Position numbers and translations under genes: made by a program. A stretch of 64,000 bases of DNA. It comes from Membranipora membranacea (lineage: Eukaryota; Bryozoa; Gymnolaemata; Cheilostomatida; Membraniporidae). This document shows positions 50,019 to 61,501 of the stretch, piece by piece. The notes under the pieces were generated by a model. The model saw nothing but the letters and a program-made list of their open reading frames with translations, was not told where the DNA came from and made no database searches. Within the stretch, counting starts at the first letter, position 1. Every line of letters begins with the position of its first letter. The DNA lies in contig OU612067.1 of NCBI GenBank assembly GCA_914767715.1, positions 30,790,162 to 30,854,161 of the forward strand. Reading direction: 5' to 3'.

Positions 50019-51199
50019 ATGACTACATTGGAGCTGACAGACATAGTGTGCTGGTGAGGGTATTATATTTTGTTTAGTATGGTACATGTCTTTCCATTAT
50101 CTGGTTCTACTTATGCACCAAGTGTTTAAGATATCAATCAAAACACTCGCTTGACATTGAAGTTTGTGAAGCCATTTTTATTCTTACTAACTAGTAATTA
50201 TTTATTCAGTCTCTCGTCTCCACTCTCTCTACTACTCCCTCCCTCTACTCTCTTCCTCTACTCTCTTCCTCTACTCTCTTCCTCTACTCTCACTACTACT
50301 CTCTCTATACTTCTCTATCTCTCCTCTCCTTACTCACTCTCCCTCCTCACTTATTCTCTCCCTCTACTCATCATTACTTTTTCTATTATTACTCTGTCCT
50401 TCATCCATCCAGTCAAGCTGATAGAAAATGTTGTGTAATACTGTTCTCTCTGTCTGTTTCCTACTCTTCTCTAGTGGTTTCCTTATTTAGAGGGGCTTTT
50501 AGATAAGGCTAATTTTCCTGTCAACCATTATAACTCCACTGAGTGTTATTGACCTGTCATGGGACCGGATGTCTCTGAGTCCCACAAAAAACCTGGTATA
50601 TATTCTCACTTATGTAACCAACTTGTTTCCGTTTTTATTATACAGGTTCAAAGGCCACCTTAATTTGGAAGCAAACGATGCTGATTTAACATCCACTTTG
50701 AAAGGAATATTTCCTGAGGCTGGCTTTGACTTTGAAAGCAAAAAATTTAAGAGCATCATTACTTCGAATTACAACACAACAATTCAGAAAAGGCGTTTCA
50801 GAGATTGGGTATATAGCACTGTCAAAGGTTTCTCATTTGACAAAACTGCAGTCTCGGATTTAGATTTCTCGCAACACTATGCTGTACAAAAGGCAGGGGA
50901 AACCACGTATTACCTACTCCATTATACCCCAACAGTGCATCCATCCATCCAAGTAGAACACCTTGACAAAGTGAAAAAGGTCACAGTTAATGGGATGAAA
51001 ATACCGGGTGCATGTGACTTTCCTCTTACAAGATTACAGCAACTACTATACTTCTGCAAACCTTGTGAGATGCAAAAATCTGGTGCCTGTCCTCAACTCA
51101 CATCAAAATTCAGTAAGGTGACTACCTGTCATAGCTGTAAGAAGGTGGACAGCGATAGGAAACGTAAGCATGAGAAATCCATACTCACGGCAGAAAAAG
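50019..51199 (+). CDS. Unknown protein with C-terminal CxxC pairs, at least 2 exons
   Basis: Exon 50019-50053 (MTTLELTDIVC) ends in phase 2 at TG|GTGAGG. It joins exactly to exon 50646-51199 after TTTTATTATACAG, giving MTTLELTDIVCWFKGHLNLE and about 195 residues in all. The N-terminal half is helical and charged. The C-terminal part has CKPC, then C, then CHSC followed by a basic run (KKVDSDRKRKHEK), resembling a zinc ribbon plus nuclear signal. It ends at a GTATGT donor in phase 1, so more exons should follow; one phase-compatible candidate begins at 51649 but overlaps antisense coding sequence. I do not recognise the family. A transposase-derived origin is possible given the neighbouring relic. 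Confidence 0.6.
50212..50405 (+). repeat. Pyrimidine-rich CTCT simple repeat in an intron
   Basis: Imperfect tandem copies of CTCTACTCTCTTC and shorter CTCT units fill most of the first intron of the 50019 gene. The Ser/Leu-rich open frame across it is an artefact. Confidence 0.8.
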
Positions 51200-51639
51200 G
51201 TATGTTGATGTGATTTAACCTGTTGGTGCTCATGACGTAATCTGAAGCCTGTATTAAGATATCAATGCCCCGAGGCTGTTAATGAACGTTAAATTTCTGA
51301 TAATATGTGTACAATTAGCCTCCCTTGGGTCACAGAATGACCGGCTTACAAATCCCTATTCTCCTTTGGTTGATTCAATTGATTCTTTACAAGTGAATTG
51401 TCTTTAATTTTGGGAAGGAAAAATTAAATGACAGAATTTCTGACTAAACTTATTTATTTATTATCAGTGGTAAATGGCAGGCCAAACAAAATCAAGTCAT
51501 CGCAAGCAAACCTAATTACATATTGATCACAAATTTGATCTGTCGGAGGAACTTTTAACCCGAAAAAACAAGGGCCAACATAAAAATTGTAGCTCTACCA
51601 AGTTTGAATTGATAACATCAGGCCTTATCATAAATTGTG

Positions 51640-53060
51640 ATGTTTCAGCAAGCTCTGCAACTCCTCTGAGAGCACACTGCATATCTCATAGGCACTCAGT
51701 GGTCGGTTTTTCCTCTGGCAAGTCCCTCAAATCCACAGTTCAAAGAACGCAGCGATACGCCTTAGATCTGAGATGTTCTGTGGCTGGAGTGTCTTCTGTC
51801 CACCTAGTAATAAATCAATCCCACTATTAAAATATTGAGCAGACAAAACTTAGTTATTAATGTTAAGAATAAAAGGATGCAACTTCAAACTTCTATATTT
51901 CATGAATGCTACAAAGCTGTGTAATGTTCACAGATGAATTTATCAATCATCTCACCTCTTTGAAATAGCTCCAAGAGTATTGAGATGTGCTCCAGGAGCT
52001 CTATAGTGGCTGCCAGATCCTGCTCTGTCACTGTCTGATATTGCTACAATATACAGCATGTGTTAGATATTTCAGGGATCCCACCGGTTTTTATCTGTAA
52101 TGCCACTTTCAGCTAACACACTTTGCATTATATTTTAGCTTGGCGCAGACCATGAACCAGATGGTGAGCATGATGTAGCTTGAGTTGTTCAGATTACATG
52201 ACTGAAAACTGAACTGTGATGATCGATCACCTTCATCAGGTAGAGCATGCTTTTATACAAAACCTCTTCAGCAAGATGATTTCTCATCTTGTCTAGCTCA
52301 GCAGCATAAACATGGCGCCGAGTCAACTTTGGGTGAATCCTCCAGTCCCTATTCACAGAGAACTCATAGGCACCTACCCAATGGACCCATAGTATTTCAC
52401 CTGTAACATAGAAACTAAATATACATTTCATAATACTTGTGTCGTTACAGTTAGCTAGCTTACTTACAAACTATCCCTAACCTCAGAAACGTCTATAAAC
52501 AAGCATTCACCATACTTTGCCGATACACAACTTGTTGACTTATCCGCTGCTGTTTTGAGTCTGCGAAAGACCTTCTTTCTGCTTTTTTTTTGACTGTCTT
52601 GTTCACATCCTTGTGCACAGCACTGCTAAAACATAGTTAGGATCCATAGTTTTATTCGTTTTATTACAATTATCACATTTGATAGACTTATACGCCATTG
52701 CTGCAGAATCATGACATGACTGTTTTTATCATCTGGTGCCCTTATCAGCAGCATTGTTCTCGTTTCTCATAAGCATATGTACATAATTGTCCAAATCACC
52801 CGCAGGTAAAGTATTCTGCTGTGATCCAAATATTATTATCATTATCATTATGATCTCAGTTAAGTTCTTGAAATCCTTGTGAGAAAGGTTTTGCTGTATA
52901 ACTAACTTTTATATCCATTATAAATGTCAGGCACTCTTCCCCTCCGGGCTGCCTCAGCGTATAATCTTTACCAAATACACGGCCACATCTCCAAGTAGAG
53001 ATGGCCCTCTTAATAGCTACTCTATTAGGTGCTGCACCATCCATAGAAACATAGCGAATC
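51640..53060 (-). pseudogene. Degenerate transposase-like gene (P-element/THAP9-like?)
   Basis: Exon-like blocks on the minus strand: ~53053-52860 after an ACAG acceptor (IRYVSMDGAAPNRVAIKRAI), ~52600-52480 (basic), ~52410-52200 (WVHWVGAYEFSVNRDWRIHP then KLTRRHVYAAELDKMRNHLA), ~52055-51955 (TVTEQDLAATIELLEHISIL) ending at GTGAG, and ~51795-51650. The DGAxxNR motif and the HPKLTRRHV...KMRNHLAEEVL block resemble RNase H-fold transposases of the P-element/THAP9 type. A TGA interrupts the last block and no complete frame can be built. The family assignment is from memory of motifs, so it is tentative. Confidence 0.4.
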
Positions 53061-53261
53061 TGTATGCATCATCCAAAAGAAAACCAAGTATACAGTATAT
53101 TGTATATACAGCCGATCACAACTATGCTCAATATGGAACCCACTAAACAGGATATATTATGATTTCTGGGTTTACAAATGTGAAACAGCAGTGATCAGTT
53201 ACTCCGGCTCATCCAATTTCAGAAGCCTTCTTAAATTGAATGAGAGTCAGTTAATAAGAGC

Positions 53262-53365
53262 CTGGGTGGTTATTCAATTAAAAATTACTTAAACTTCTAT
53301 CTGATCGTTCCTAACTGAGATTAGCAAGATCAACCAGAGGTCTGGTTCCCAAATCGCTCACCCTT
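53262..53365. repeat. Possible diverged relative of the 43688 MITE
   Basis: CCTGGGTGGTTATTCAATTA recalls the MITE end CTGGGGGGTCTTTCAATTAG, and a TCTGATCG plus AAATCGCTCA follow at similar spacing. Similarity is weak and only one end is seen. Confidence 0.25.
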
Positions 53366-53899
53366 TGTTCAAACTATAATATTCTTATTTTGTCAAGCTT
53401 TTAAAATTCCCACGTAGTTGAAGGTGATGACAGGTGGACCATCAATATTTACAAGCTATAGACTATAATTGGGCTGATATAAAGGGCAAGCAAACATCAT
53501 CATCACACCTCAGTCCTATAAAATAGTACAGAGCTGTGAGTTTAATAGAAGGAAGATGAGTTAGAACAAGTAGGTTCTCTCTGTGGTGGCGGAGTGATAT
53601 TGCAAAAGTCCACTATTGAGGCGCCTGGTCATTCTGCCACAACAACGAGAACAAACTTATTCTGCAGTTGAGATGAAATGAGGTACAATACCTTCTCATA
53701 GTCTGAATAATCACCTGCCTCTGTCTGTGTATATAGGTCGTTTAGTTTGAAGGCTATACAGACCTGTCGATTTAGATATACAATATCATCGGATGTTAGG
53801 TGTTGCCAGATGGAATGAAATGATGCTCTCAATGAACACCTTGTAGGCTAGCTTGATGGTCTTAGGGCTGATACCTGGTTTAAATAGTCTCTACAAAAT

Positions 53900-55060
53900 A
53901 TATAGACGTTTGCTGAATTTATATGTTACTAGATTAGTACTCTCTGTGAATCTAAGTTTTGAGGTGACTATGGTGCAAAAGTATTTATAGTTCTCAACTC
54001 GTTGGATGTTATTCTGTCTGATGGTGTCTGGGTCTTGGTTGGGTGATGCCGTTGATTTGTGAAGAACAGTTCTTTGGTTTTGCTTGAGTTGATGATTAGA
54101 TAGTTTTTATCACAGCAGGAGGCGATGTTGTTGACTTCAACTTGCATGTTTTAGTTTTCCCTTCTATTAATATGTTCTAAGGTGTTGGTATCGTCAGCAA
54201 ATTTCAGTATTGGGAAGTGGGTTTGAAATGTATTGATTGTCTCAATTACAGGGTAAACAGAATTGGAGAGAGCACGCAGCCCTGTGGCGAGCCAGTTGAT
54301 GTTTCTGCTGATGTTGATAAATCGCCACCAGACGTTACGGCTTGTGTTCTGTGTGTGAGAAATCAGGAAATCCAGGTAGTGATGTTAGAGTTGACGTTTT
54401 CAGTTGATCGTTTAAGTTTCTCGATCATGAGCGTGCTGCCAATGGTGTTAAATACACTACTGAAGTCAATGAATACTGCTGGCGTATAGTTTTGAGCATT
54501 CAGGTCAAGATGTCAAGATCAGACCCTGTGCTTTTACTACCATATATGTTTCTCAAGGTGTGATACACAACATCAAAGAAAAAAGGAGCATAGTTATCAT
54601 CAATCATAGGTAAAACAGGCATATCAATATCTCGTTGAAATCTACAGAAAAACTTGTTCAGTTTACAAACATCAACAGAGCACTCTTTCTTATCAGATTT
54701 GGTTTTCAGAAGCTTGTGTAACTCAGACCAGGCATATTTGGCATCAGATTGAAACTTACTATCAGTAACAGCTGCTTGCTGATTTTTAGCAGCTCTGATC
54801 TCACGTTGTAGCTCCGCGCGCATATGTCTGAGCTCTTGTTTGTTGTGGTAGCGTAGAGCATTACACCTCAGTGAAAGCAGTTTCCGGATCTTATCAATAC
54901 ACTATGGCTTGTTGAGGTTCTCTCTCATGCTGACTGTGGGATTGTGGCTATGCATTCGTCTATGCAGTAGTTGCTATAGCTATTAAAGGATGTTACGGCT
55001 GTATCTATATCTGCTCCTGATGGTTTCTATTATTACTGAGGTGTCAAGACAGTTCTGGAG
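53900..55060 (-). pseudogene. Non-LTR retrotransposon reverse-transcriptase relic (CR1/Rex-like)
   Basis: Read on the minus strand: the pre-RT linker (FNSYSNYCIDECIATIPQSA, then MRAELQREIRAAKNQQAAVT), the RT fingers and palm (FIDFSSVFNTIGSTLMIEKL, STGSPQGCVLSPILFTLY), the catalytic ILKFADDTNTLEH near 54200, and NYLIINSSKTKELFF. The order is that of a CR1/L2/Rex-type second ORF. Stops and frame changes are scattered throughout. The FADD residues survive but the element is dead. Confidence 0.85.
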
Positions 55061-55710
55061 CTTCATGATTTTTTCACCACTCCATATTCTCTTTTGACAT
55101 GTGTTCAGTCCAACCAACAGACAATATGTTATTATTTTCTATTTAAAATGATATAGAAAAATGATTTGTAGCTTGATCTCCAGAAGTTATGTCGTTTGTT
55201 GCTTCACAAACGATGTGAGTTTCACCATAATTTTATGCATAGTCATCAAAATTAGTTGACATTGATCTGATAGCAAAGGCTAGTTCTAAAGCTTGCAAAC
55301 ATGCATTTGAATTCACTCATAGGCATTAGATATGAAAACACTCTAAAGGAATTGAGAAACAGCACTGTTATTTATTTTGACAATGACCCTATTCAAAACA
55401 CTTGCATACGATGTTATCTTGCCTATCATCATGTCACATAGATTGTCAGGAATTGTCTCGGCATGAATCAAGGTAAGATAAGCCCAACAGAGATTCCTAA
55501 TGAGTCAATCAACAAAAATTTCATAATAAGCATAGTATAATATATAGTATTATAAAAGTTTTTCAATTGGAAATATTAAAATATTTTATTACAAGTGTAA
55601 GTAATTTCTATTTTACAATTTTTTAACTTTTAACTAATGTTTGTGATCCTTGCTGTCAGAATTAGACAAAAACAATAAAAATACAACTAGAAATGCCGCG
55701 ATCACAAATT

Positions 55711-56680
55711 CCACAAAACTTCAGGTTGTCGATTGAGTTCATGATGGATGGCCGATTGGCGATGTCATTATTCTATGTGCAAATTAAAATGGCTGTCCGT
55801 TCCATGCCACCTATGAGGTAGACAGCCTGAGTATCATTTTCCTATTATGTGGCAGAACTCCCCCACAGTTATTTTCAGTGAATATAGCTATAGAATATAG
55901 CTCAACAAACGTGTTATAATTGCGGTATATTTATAAATATTAAAAAAAAAGGGGTCCTCATATTCCCTAATTGCTTTTTTTTAAACTGGCCTCACCAAAA
56001 TTTGCACTCAGGCCTCTTGCGCTGAGATCAGACACTCCGACCGCTCAGCCACGCTGGGACGCTGAAGCTTGCCAAGTTCAGTGCGAAATATTCCAGGCGT
56101 TTAAATTTAGTGATGTAGTGGGTGTAAATAGTATTAAATGGGTACCAAAACAAGTTAAACCACCATGTAGTAAGAGAGATGATTTATGTAAATAAAATCT
56201 GTATCCACTGGGATTTGAACTCTGGCCTCCCGCACAACAAGCATGTGTTATAATTGTGGTAAAGATAAAAATAATGAATTGTACCAATGCACCTCTTTGC
56301 TTCTCTTTTTGGTCTCAATCAGGATTTGAACTTTGGCCACTTGCGTTGTGATAGAGCACACTAGCCACCTGGCCACGCCAACCCGCTGAAGGTTATGGAC
56401 TTTCATCATTGTATATTGGAGATATGTGGGTAAAGTATACTGTTGTTTAAATTTTAATTGATTTCAAGCTTTTATGGCAGATATCAGACAAAAAAATATA
56501 ATTAGCAAACCCTCATCTGGTTTAACTACACATATGTGGTAGAGCAGAGGACTGTGATTCAGCTGTTTCTTCTATTTTTTTTCAAAAAAAAATTTTGAAA
56601 AAGGGATATGAGGCACTAGATATAAGATATATTTTTTAAGTTTCACATGCATGTATCATGAACGCAAAACAGTTTTGTGG
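55711..56680 (-). mobile_element. Composite inverted-repeat element, full copy C, with tRNA-like segments
   Basis: Minus-strand copy of the family at 32340. It begins CCACAAAACT on the plus strand and ends AGTTTTGTGG. On the minus strand it contains a tRNA-like segment (GGCCAGGTGGCTAGTGTGC with AGTTCAAATCCTG), a middle one (AGAGTTCAAATCCCAG) and a third (GTGGCTGAGCGGTCGG). They keep the same order as copy B, so they belong to the element and were not separate insertions. Length is 970 bases against 949 for copy B. Confidence 0.78.
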
Positions 56681-57911
56681 ATAAGAGTTGTATATTACCC
56701 TACTGATACTTCATGACTACTGGATGGAGTAATCGCATTTTAGATCAAATTGCTGAAACTCTTCAAGAGATGAAAGTTCTGGTGTTAAAATGAACCATGA
56801 ACAACAAATAATGTTTGGGCTTTAATTTTTGAGAAATAAATATCACTTTACAGTGCACATTACTTTCGCAGACTTCTCTTCTTGCTTTTGCAAGAAAGTA
56901 GACTGCGGTTAGATTTGTTGTGCTTTATCTTGACACTTTTTAAGATTATTACTATCAAAAAGGGAATGATATATCCATATATAGGAAAATAATGTCATCG
57001 ATGTGCAGAACCTTGTCAGCAATCCAATTTGGTATTGCTTGTAAAATGTAAACTGCTTCTATCATTAGGAAGAAAATAGACAGCTGAGTAGGTCGTAGGT
57101 CACCTCAGCTCTGAGATCAAGTGCTGCTTCAGATTTGTTATATATTTTTCAGTTTTTGTAATTTGGCATGTTATCAGCTGGGAGCTGACTCCACACTTCC
57201 AATGCTAAGTAAATGGGTTGACGAGGTCAAGATTCAGAATTGCGGGTGTGGACATGTGCCATTATGCTTCTGCAAATTTCAAAATCCCTAACAAGGCCTA
57301 ATTACTAAGCAGACAAATTAAAAATATGAAGCCCAGAAAATAATTTGATTAAATCTTCCTTTACTAGCAAGCTAACAATGTTGTGAGATACCCTTCATTT
57401 AACATATTCAGATGGAGGGTTTTTTGAACTTTTTAATTTAGAAAATCAATCACAACCCTCCTGAGGCCATAAAAATAATTCAGTCATCCCAGCCGGGTTG
57501 ATGTTTTTTGTATGAACTGCATTATTTTGAGTCTGTAATTCTATAAAAAAAGCTATAATCATAACTATTACCGATAACTAATAAATGACCTTAGAGGTAT
57601 AACAACTAACACAGACACTTGACATTAGTAAACAGGATGTGAAATCGGCAACTCGTCCTTTCATGTCCCTCCTCGCCCACGTGCCCAAAGTCTTAGCTAT
57701 GCTAAACTTATCCCTCAAAGCTGAGGTGAATGCAAGATTCTTAGATGAAACCGCAAAGGTAAAGACTCAATTACAATTGCATATCTAATGACTTAAGTCT
57801 TAATACCTCAGGTGATGACCCTTAATTTCATCATTGTATAAGCTTCTGCCGTCCTGCCAATTGACGAGTTGTCATGGTTACCGCTTAGCTCTGGCTGATC
57901 ATGGAACTCAG
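56681..57911. other. Intergenic sequence upstream of the Asn/Gly-rich gene
   Basis: No exon or RNA gene seen; the proximal part should contain regulatory sites that I cannot name. Confidence 0.4.
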
Positions 57912-57918
57912 TATATAA
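57912..57918 (+). promoter_or_regulatory. TATA box of the Asn/Gly-rich secreted-protein gene
   Basis: TATATAA lies in AGTATATAAAGTGAGG. Transcription would start near 57943. A leader exon then runs to a GTAAGG donor after 58033, and the intron ends at TTCTTGCAG before 58289, eight bases before the start codon. Confidence 0.65.
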
Positions 57919-58296
57919 AGTGAGGTTATACTGAGGAGCTTTAATCCATATCCTGTGAGCGAACTGAGAGCTGAGAGATTACCAACCACAGAGCAGGCTT
58001 TGTGGATTTTACAGGCAAAAAATTGGAGTGAAGGTAAGGAGTTGTGATTATTGTTGTGAACTTCTATGTATGAATCTACCTCAATATCACTGTAGTTCAT
58101 AAGCGTCATGATTGCAATGTGTTGAAGTTTTAGAAATGAAATTACAGACTAATGTTAAAACCAGAACATTAGTGGTGTGTCTATGTGAACCCATAAGCAT
58201 AAAAAGAGGTAGTGTGACAATATATTTGTCGACAATCAGACTCAAGGCAGGACAAATATGATCAGATTCAGATTTTTTCTTCTTGCAGATATTAAG

Positions 58297-61273
58297 ATGA
58301 AGTGTAAGACAGCAGTCATCTTATTTGCCTCACTTATTTGCACCAATGGTGAGTTATTGTATCAACTGAGATACTGGCAGATGTTGTTGAAGTTTTCCAT
58401 CAGGTGATATGTAGTGTATATTGCTGTGCTGGCCATAGTGTTATGATTCCAGAGCAAATTCATTTGAATTGTATTTAATATATCAACCTGTGTAATACCT
58501 AAAGGAAATAATAACTTTAATTCCAAAATAAAGACCGATTGGCAACTTTATCATAAAATTATATTATTGAATTAACAGAAATAGACAACAAGCAAAACTT
58601 ATTACTTTGTCATTGTAGCCCAACAACTTGGCAGCGTTGGAGGGTTATTTAGCTCAGCCAGTAACTTAGTCAATATGGTCAACGGAGGAGGCGGCAGCAA
58701 CTTTGGAGCAGGTGGATTCAATAATGGTGAGTTGTGTTTTTAGAATGTTGGTGAAGGGTATGGTAAAAATTTAATTGTTTGAAAACTGTTCAGTGCGGTA
58801 ATACAAGTCAGTGATTAAGTTATTACGTTCCGTCAATAAGCGCAAATTAAATTTGCGTTGCTTGCCTGATGAGAAGTAAAGCCTGTCGCAATTACTGGAA
58901 TGCTTACAAAATACCAATGAGCTGTATATGCACGATGTGATGACTAGAAATCTTCACTGTGCCTAGCCCAGCCTAGCCCTAGCCCATATGCGCCAATCAA
59001 TTCAGGTTGGTTATCTTAGCATTAAAGCGACTGAACTAATTCAAATGTGCTTGAGCTCTCAATTCAAAAAGTCACCCCACCCGCACTGAGAAAAGTTAGC
59101 TTTGATAGGTAAGATCTAAAAAGGTCAATTGGGCCAGTTGTTGGCACTGTCACTACAGTGCAGAGAGACTCATATCACAGAGTCCATCTGCAAGCAGTGA
59201 GGTGCCTCTGACAAAGTCATGTGTTAGGGACTTAGCTCATTCCCTACTCAATATTTATTTAGAATTATGAGACCTTCGATCAGTGATATCTTGTAGTCTG
59301 TCAGTTTGAAAGGAAGCAAGAAAGTGGTAGCAATGGTCCTCCAGCTCCTGTCACGTTCTATAGTTGTCTTTCATTTATGTTTAGCCGTGTTTCTTTTGTC
59401 TTTCAACAGGTATCAACACCAATCAGGGGTTCAATTTTAATACAAACCCTAGCAACCCCTTTGGCAACACAAATGGTTTTACAGTCAACAACGGTGGCTC
59501 AAATGGATTCAACACGAACCAAAACTTTGTCACAGGAATCAGTAACAACAACAGCCCTTTCGCCAGGGGTGATTTTGGTAATAGCAATGAGTTCCAAAGC
59601 AGCAACAGTCCATTCGCCAACACCAACAATGGTTTCGGAGCTAATCAGTTTGCGAACACCAACAACAATGCTTTTGGCAGCAGCAATGCTTTCGGCAACA
59701 ACAACAATCTTGGAAGCAATGCATTTGGCAATAACAACAACATCAACAACAACCCTTTTGGCACTAGTAACACCAACACTTTAACAGGGCAACCTAGCCT
59801 TACAAGCCGACTTGGCCTTAACACAAACAACGGGGGATTCCAAACAGGTCAGGTTGTAGGACAGTTGCGCACACAGAATGGAGTCGTCATTGTTGACGCT
59901 GAAGTACAAGGAGGTAATCCACCACCGGCTGTGTATGTGTGGAGAGTTCAGCAACCAGACGGCACAACTGTCGATTACCCTGCCGGAGAAGGTGGCTCCA
60001 CCGCTGTGGTAAGTTATCTTGAAACTTGTATACACACGTTACAGCTACTATTTCCCACTGCAATATGTATTCAAATCATGTAACCAGTTTCAAGAATGAG
60101 GCTGGTGATACCCAAAAGCTTAGGACCTGTTATGACTCAGATATCATAAGCTCTAACAGATAATCCATCTAAACAACAGATTCATCTGGGTGTGTCATAA
60201 AAGAGTATGGTGACAAACCACATCAACTATGCCAATGTACAGATTATTGTTTATCAGGGGTCACCTTGTTTATACACTGACAGTAAGACAGTAGTTAGAA
60301 ACCATTGTCATCAGCTTCAGGTCTGAGACAACTTGTACTCTGACAGGATGTCGCAGGATCAGTTTCATAATAATTCAGGGCGTTCCATAAATTAAAGCGA
60401 GATTACCTCTAAATCCTAATATTATGATGTTTGATATGGGATTGACCCGGCTTAAATTCCCTTAACAGGCCCATATTGGGATTAACGCCATGGATTAATC
60501 ACTTATTAGCATTCTATATCTAACAGAATCCTCTCAGCTTGAGGAATTGTCCAATAAAATAACGAAAAAGTTTTGTTATTCGAAGCCAATAAAAAGCCAC
60601 ATCAATGATGATTAACAGCCTAGATAAAACCCATGACGTTTTTTATAATCTCTAAGCGCTGCCAGCAAGATCAAACAACAGCTTGCGAAGCTAAAAATTA
60701 AAAGCTGTTGTTGAATCAATTGCGACGGAAAAAATCTCCACACCAATTTTTGCTAAACTTATCTCAAGGGACTCACACAACTGATGACTGCTCTCCTGTT
60801 ACAAAGCATATAAGTCACCTTTTTGAACAACAATTTAAATAAAATTAAGATTCTAGAAAGTGTTAGGAAGATTCAACATTCCTCTCAAAAAATTATTTGG
60901 AAATTATTAACATGTATTTATCTTTATTTTATAGACACGTGGTAACAATGGCTGGCCTTCAACATCCCTCACTGTCACAGAACCAGCAGACATAGACAGG
61001 AAGTTCACCCTTTTCGTATCCTCAGATCCATCTAACAGTCAAACCTGGCAGACCAGTCAATCCTGGGACGCTAAGCCAACAATCTCCAACGGCAATATCC
61101 CTGCAGCACCTGTACAAACACCTCAACAAGTGCCAATTCAAAATCAACCGCTCGCCTTCGAACCTCAAACCTTTGATGGCTTAGGAGGATTTGCACCTTT
61201 GAACTTTTTCGGTAGTACTAGTGATAACGCACCAACCACTGACTCTGAAAGTGACACAGCAAACAGCTCATAA
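58297..61273 (+). CDS. Secreted Asn/Gly-rich protein with orphan Ig-like module
   Basis: Coding exons 58297-58348, 58619-58726, 59410-60008 and 60935-61273 splice in phase to 365 residues. Residues 1-18 form a signal peptide (MKCKTAVILFASLICTN, then A). Residues ~45-185 are low-complexity, rich in Asn, Gly, Phe and Ser, with recurring NNPFG, NAFG and SSNSPFAN units. Residues ~195-310 hold the module also found in the 18-20 kb gene: VQGGNPPPAVYVWRVQQPDG, then LTVTEPADI and TWQTSQSWD, with the same phase-0 intron at the same place. The tail is Pro/Gln-rich and ends acidic. Asn/Gly-rich repeats occur in some shell matrix and structural extracellular proteins, so an extracellular matrix, biomineral or mucus role is a reasonable but unproven guess. 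The short codon-level repeats suggest expansion by replication slippage. Confidence 0.85.
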
Positions 61274-61495
61274 TCTGGCTTGATTAGCTGTTGATCTTAG
61301 AGAGATAATTTTATTGTGATTATGTACAGTATTGATAATTTTACGTCCCTGCTGAGAGGGCGTATATAAACATTGTAGCCAATCCGCTGAGATGAGGGAT
61401 TTGAAGGGATTAGTTGACTAATTGAGCGCTAATTAGCCATAACGAGAGTTTTGTTTTTGATCTGATCACATAATATAGTATTATACATCAGATTA

Positions 61496-61501
61496 AATAA
61501 A
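61496..61501 (+). terminator. Poly(A) signal of the Asn/Gly-rich gene
   Basis: AATAAA occurs 223 bases after the stop codon, a normal distance for a 3' UTR. Confidence 0.55.

Noticed and set aside
50151-50438. Ser/Leu-rich frame over the CTCT repeat
   Set aside because: By-product of simple sequence inside an intron.
59377-59784. Thr-rich 135-codon frame overlapping the Asn/Gly-rich exon
   Set aside because: Out-of-frame shadow of the repeat. The other frame has signal peptide, splice phases and homology to a second gene.
59423-59830. Leu-rich minus-strand frames opposite the Asn/Gly repeats
   Set aside because: Antisense shadows of the codon repeats.
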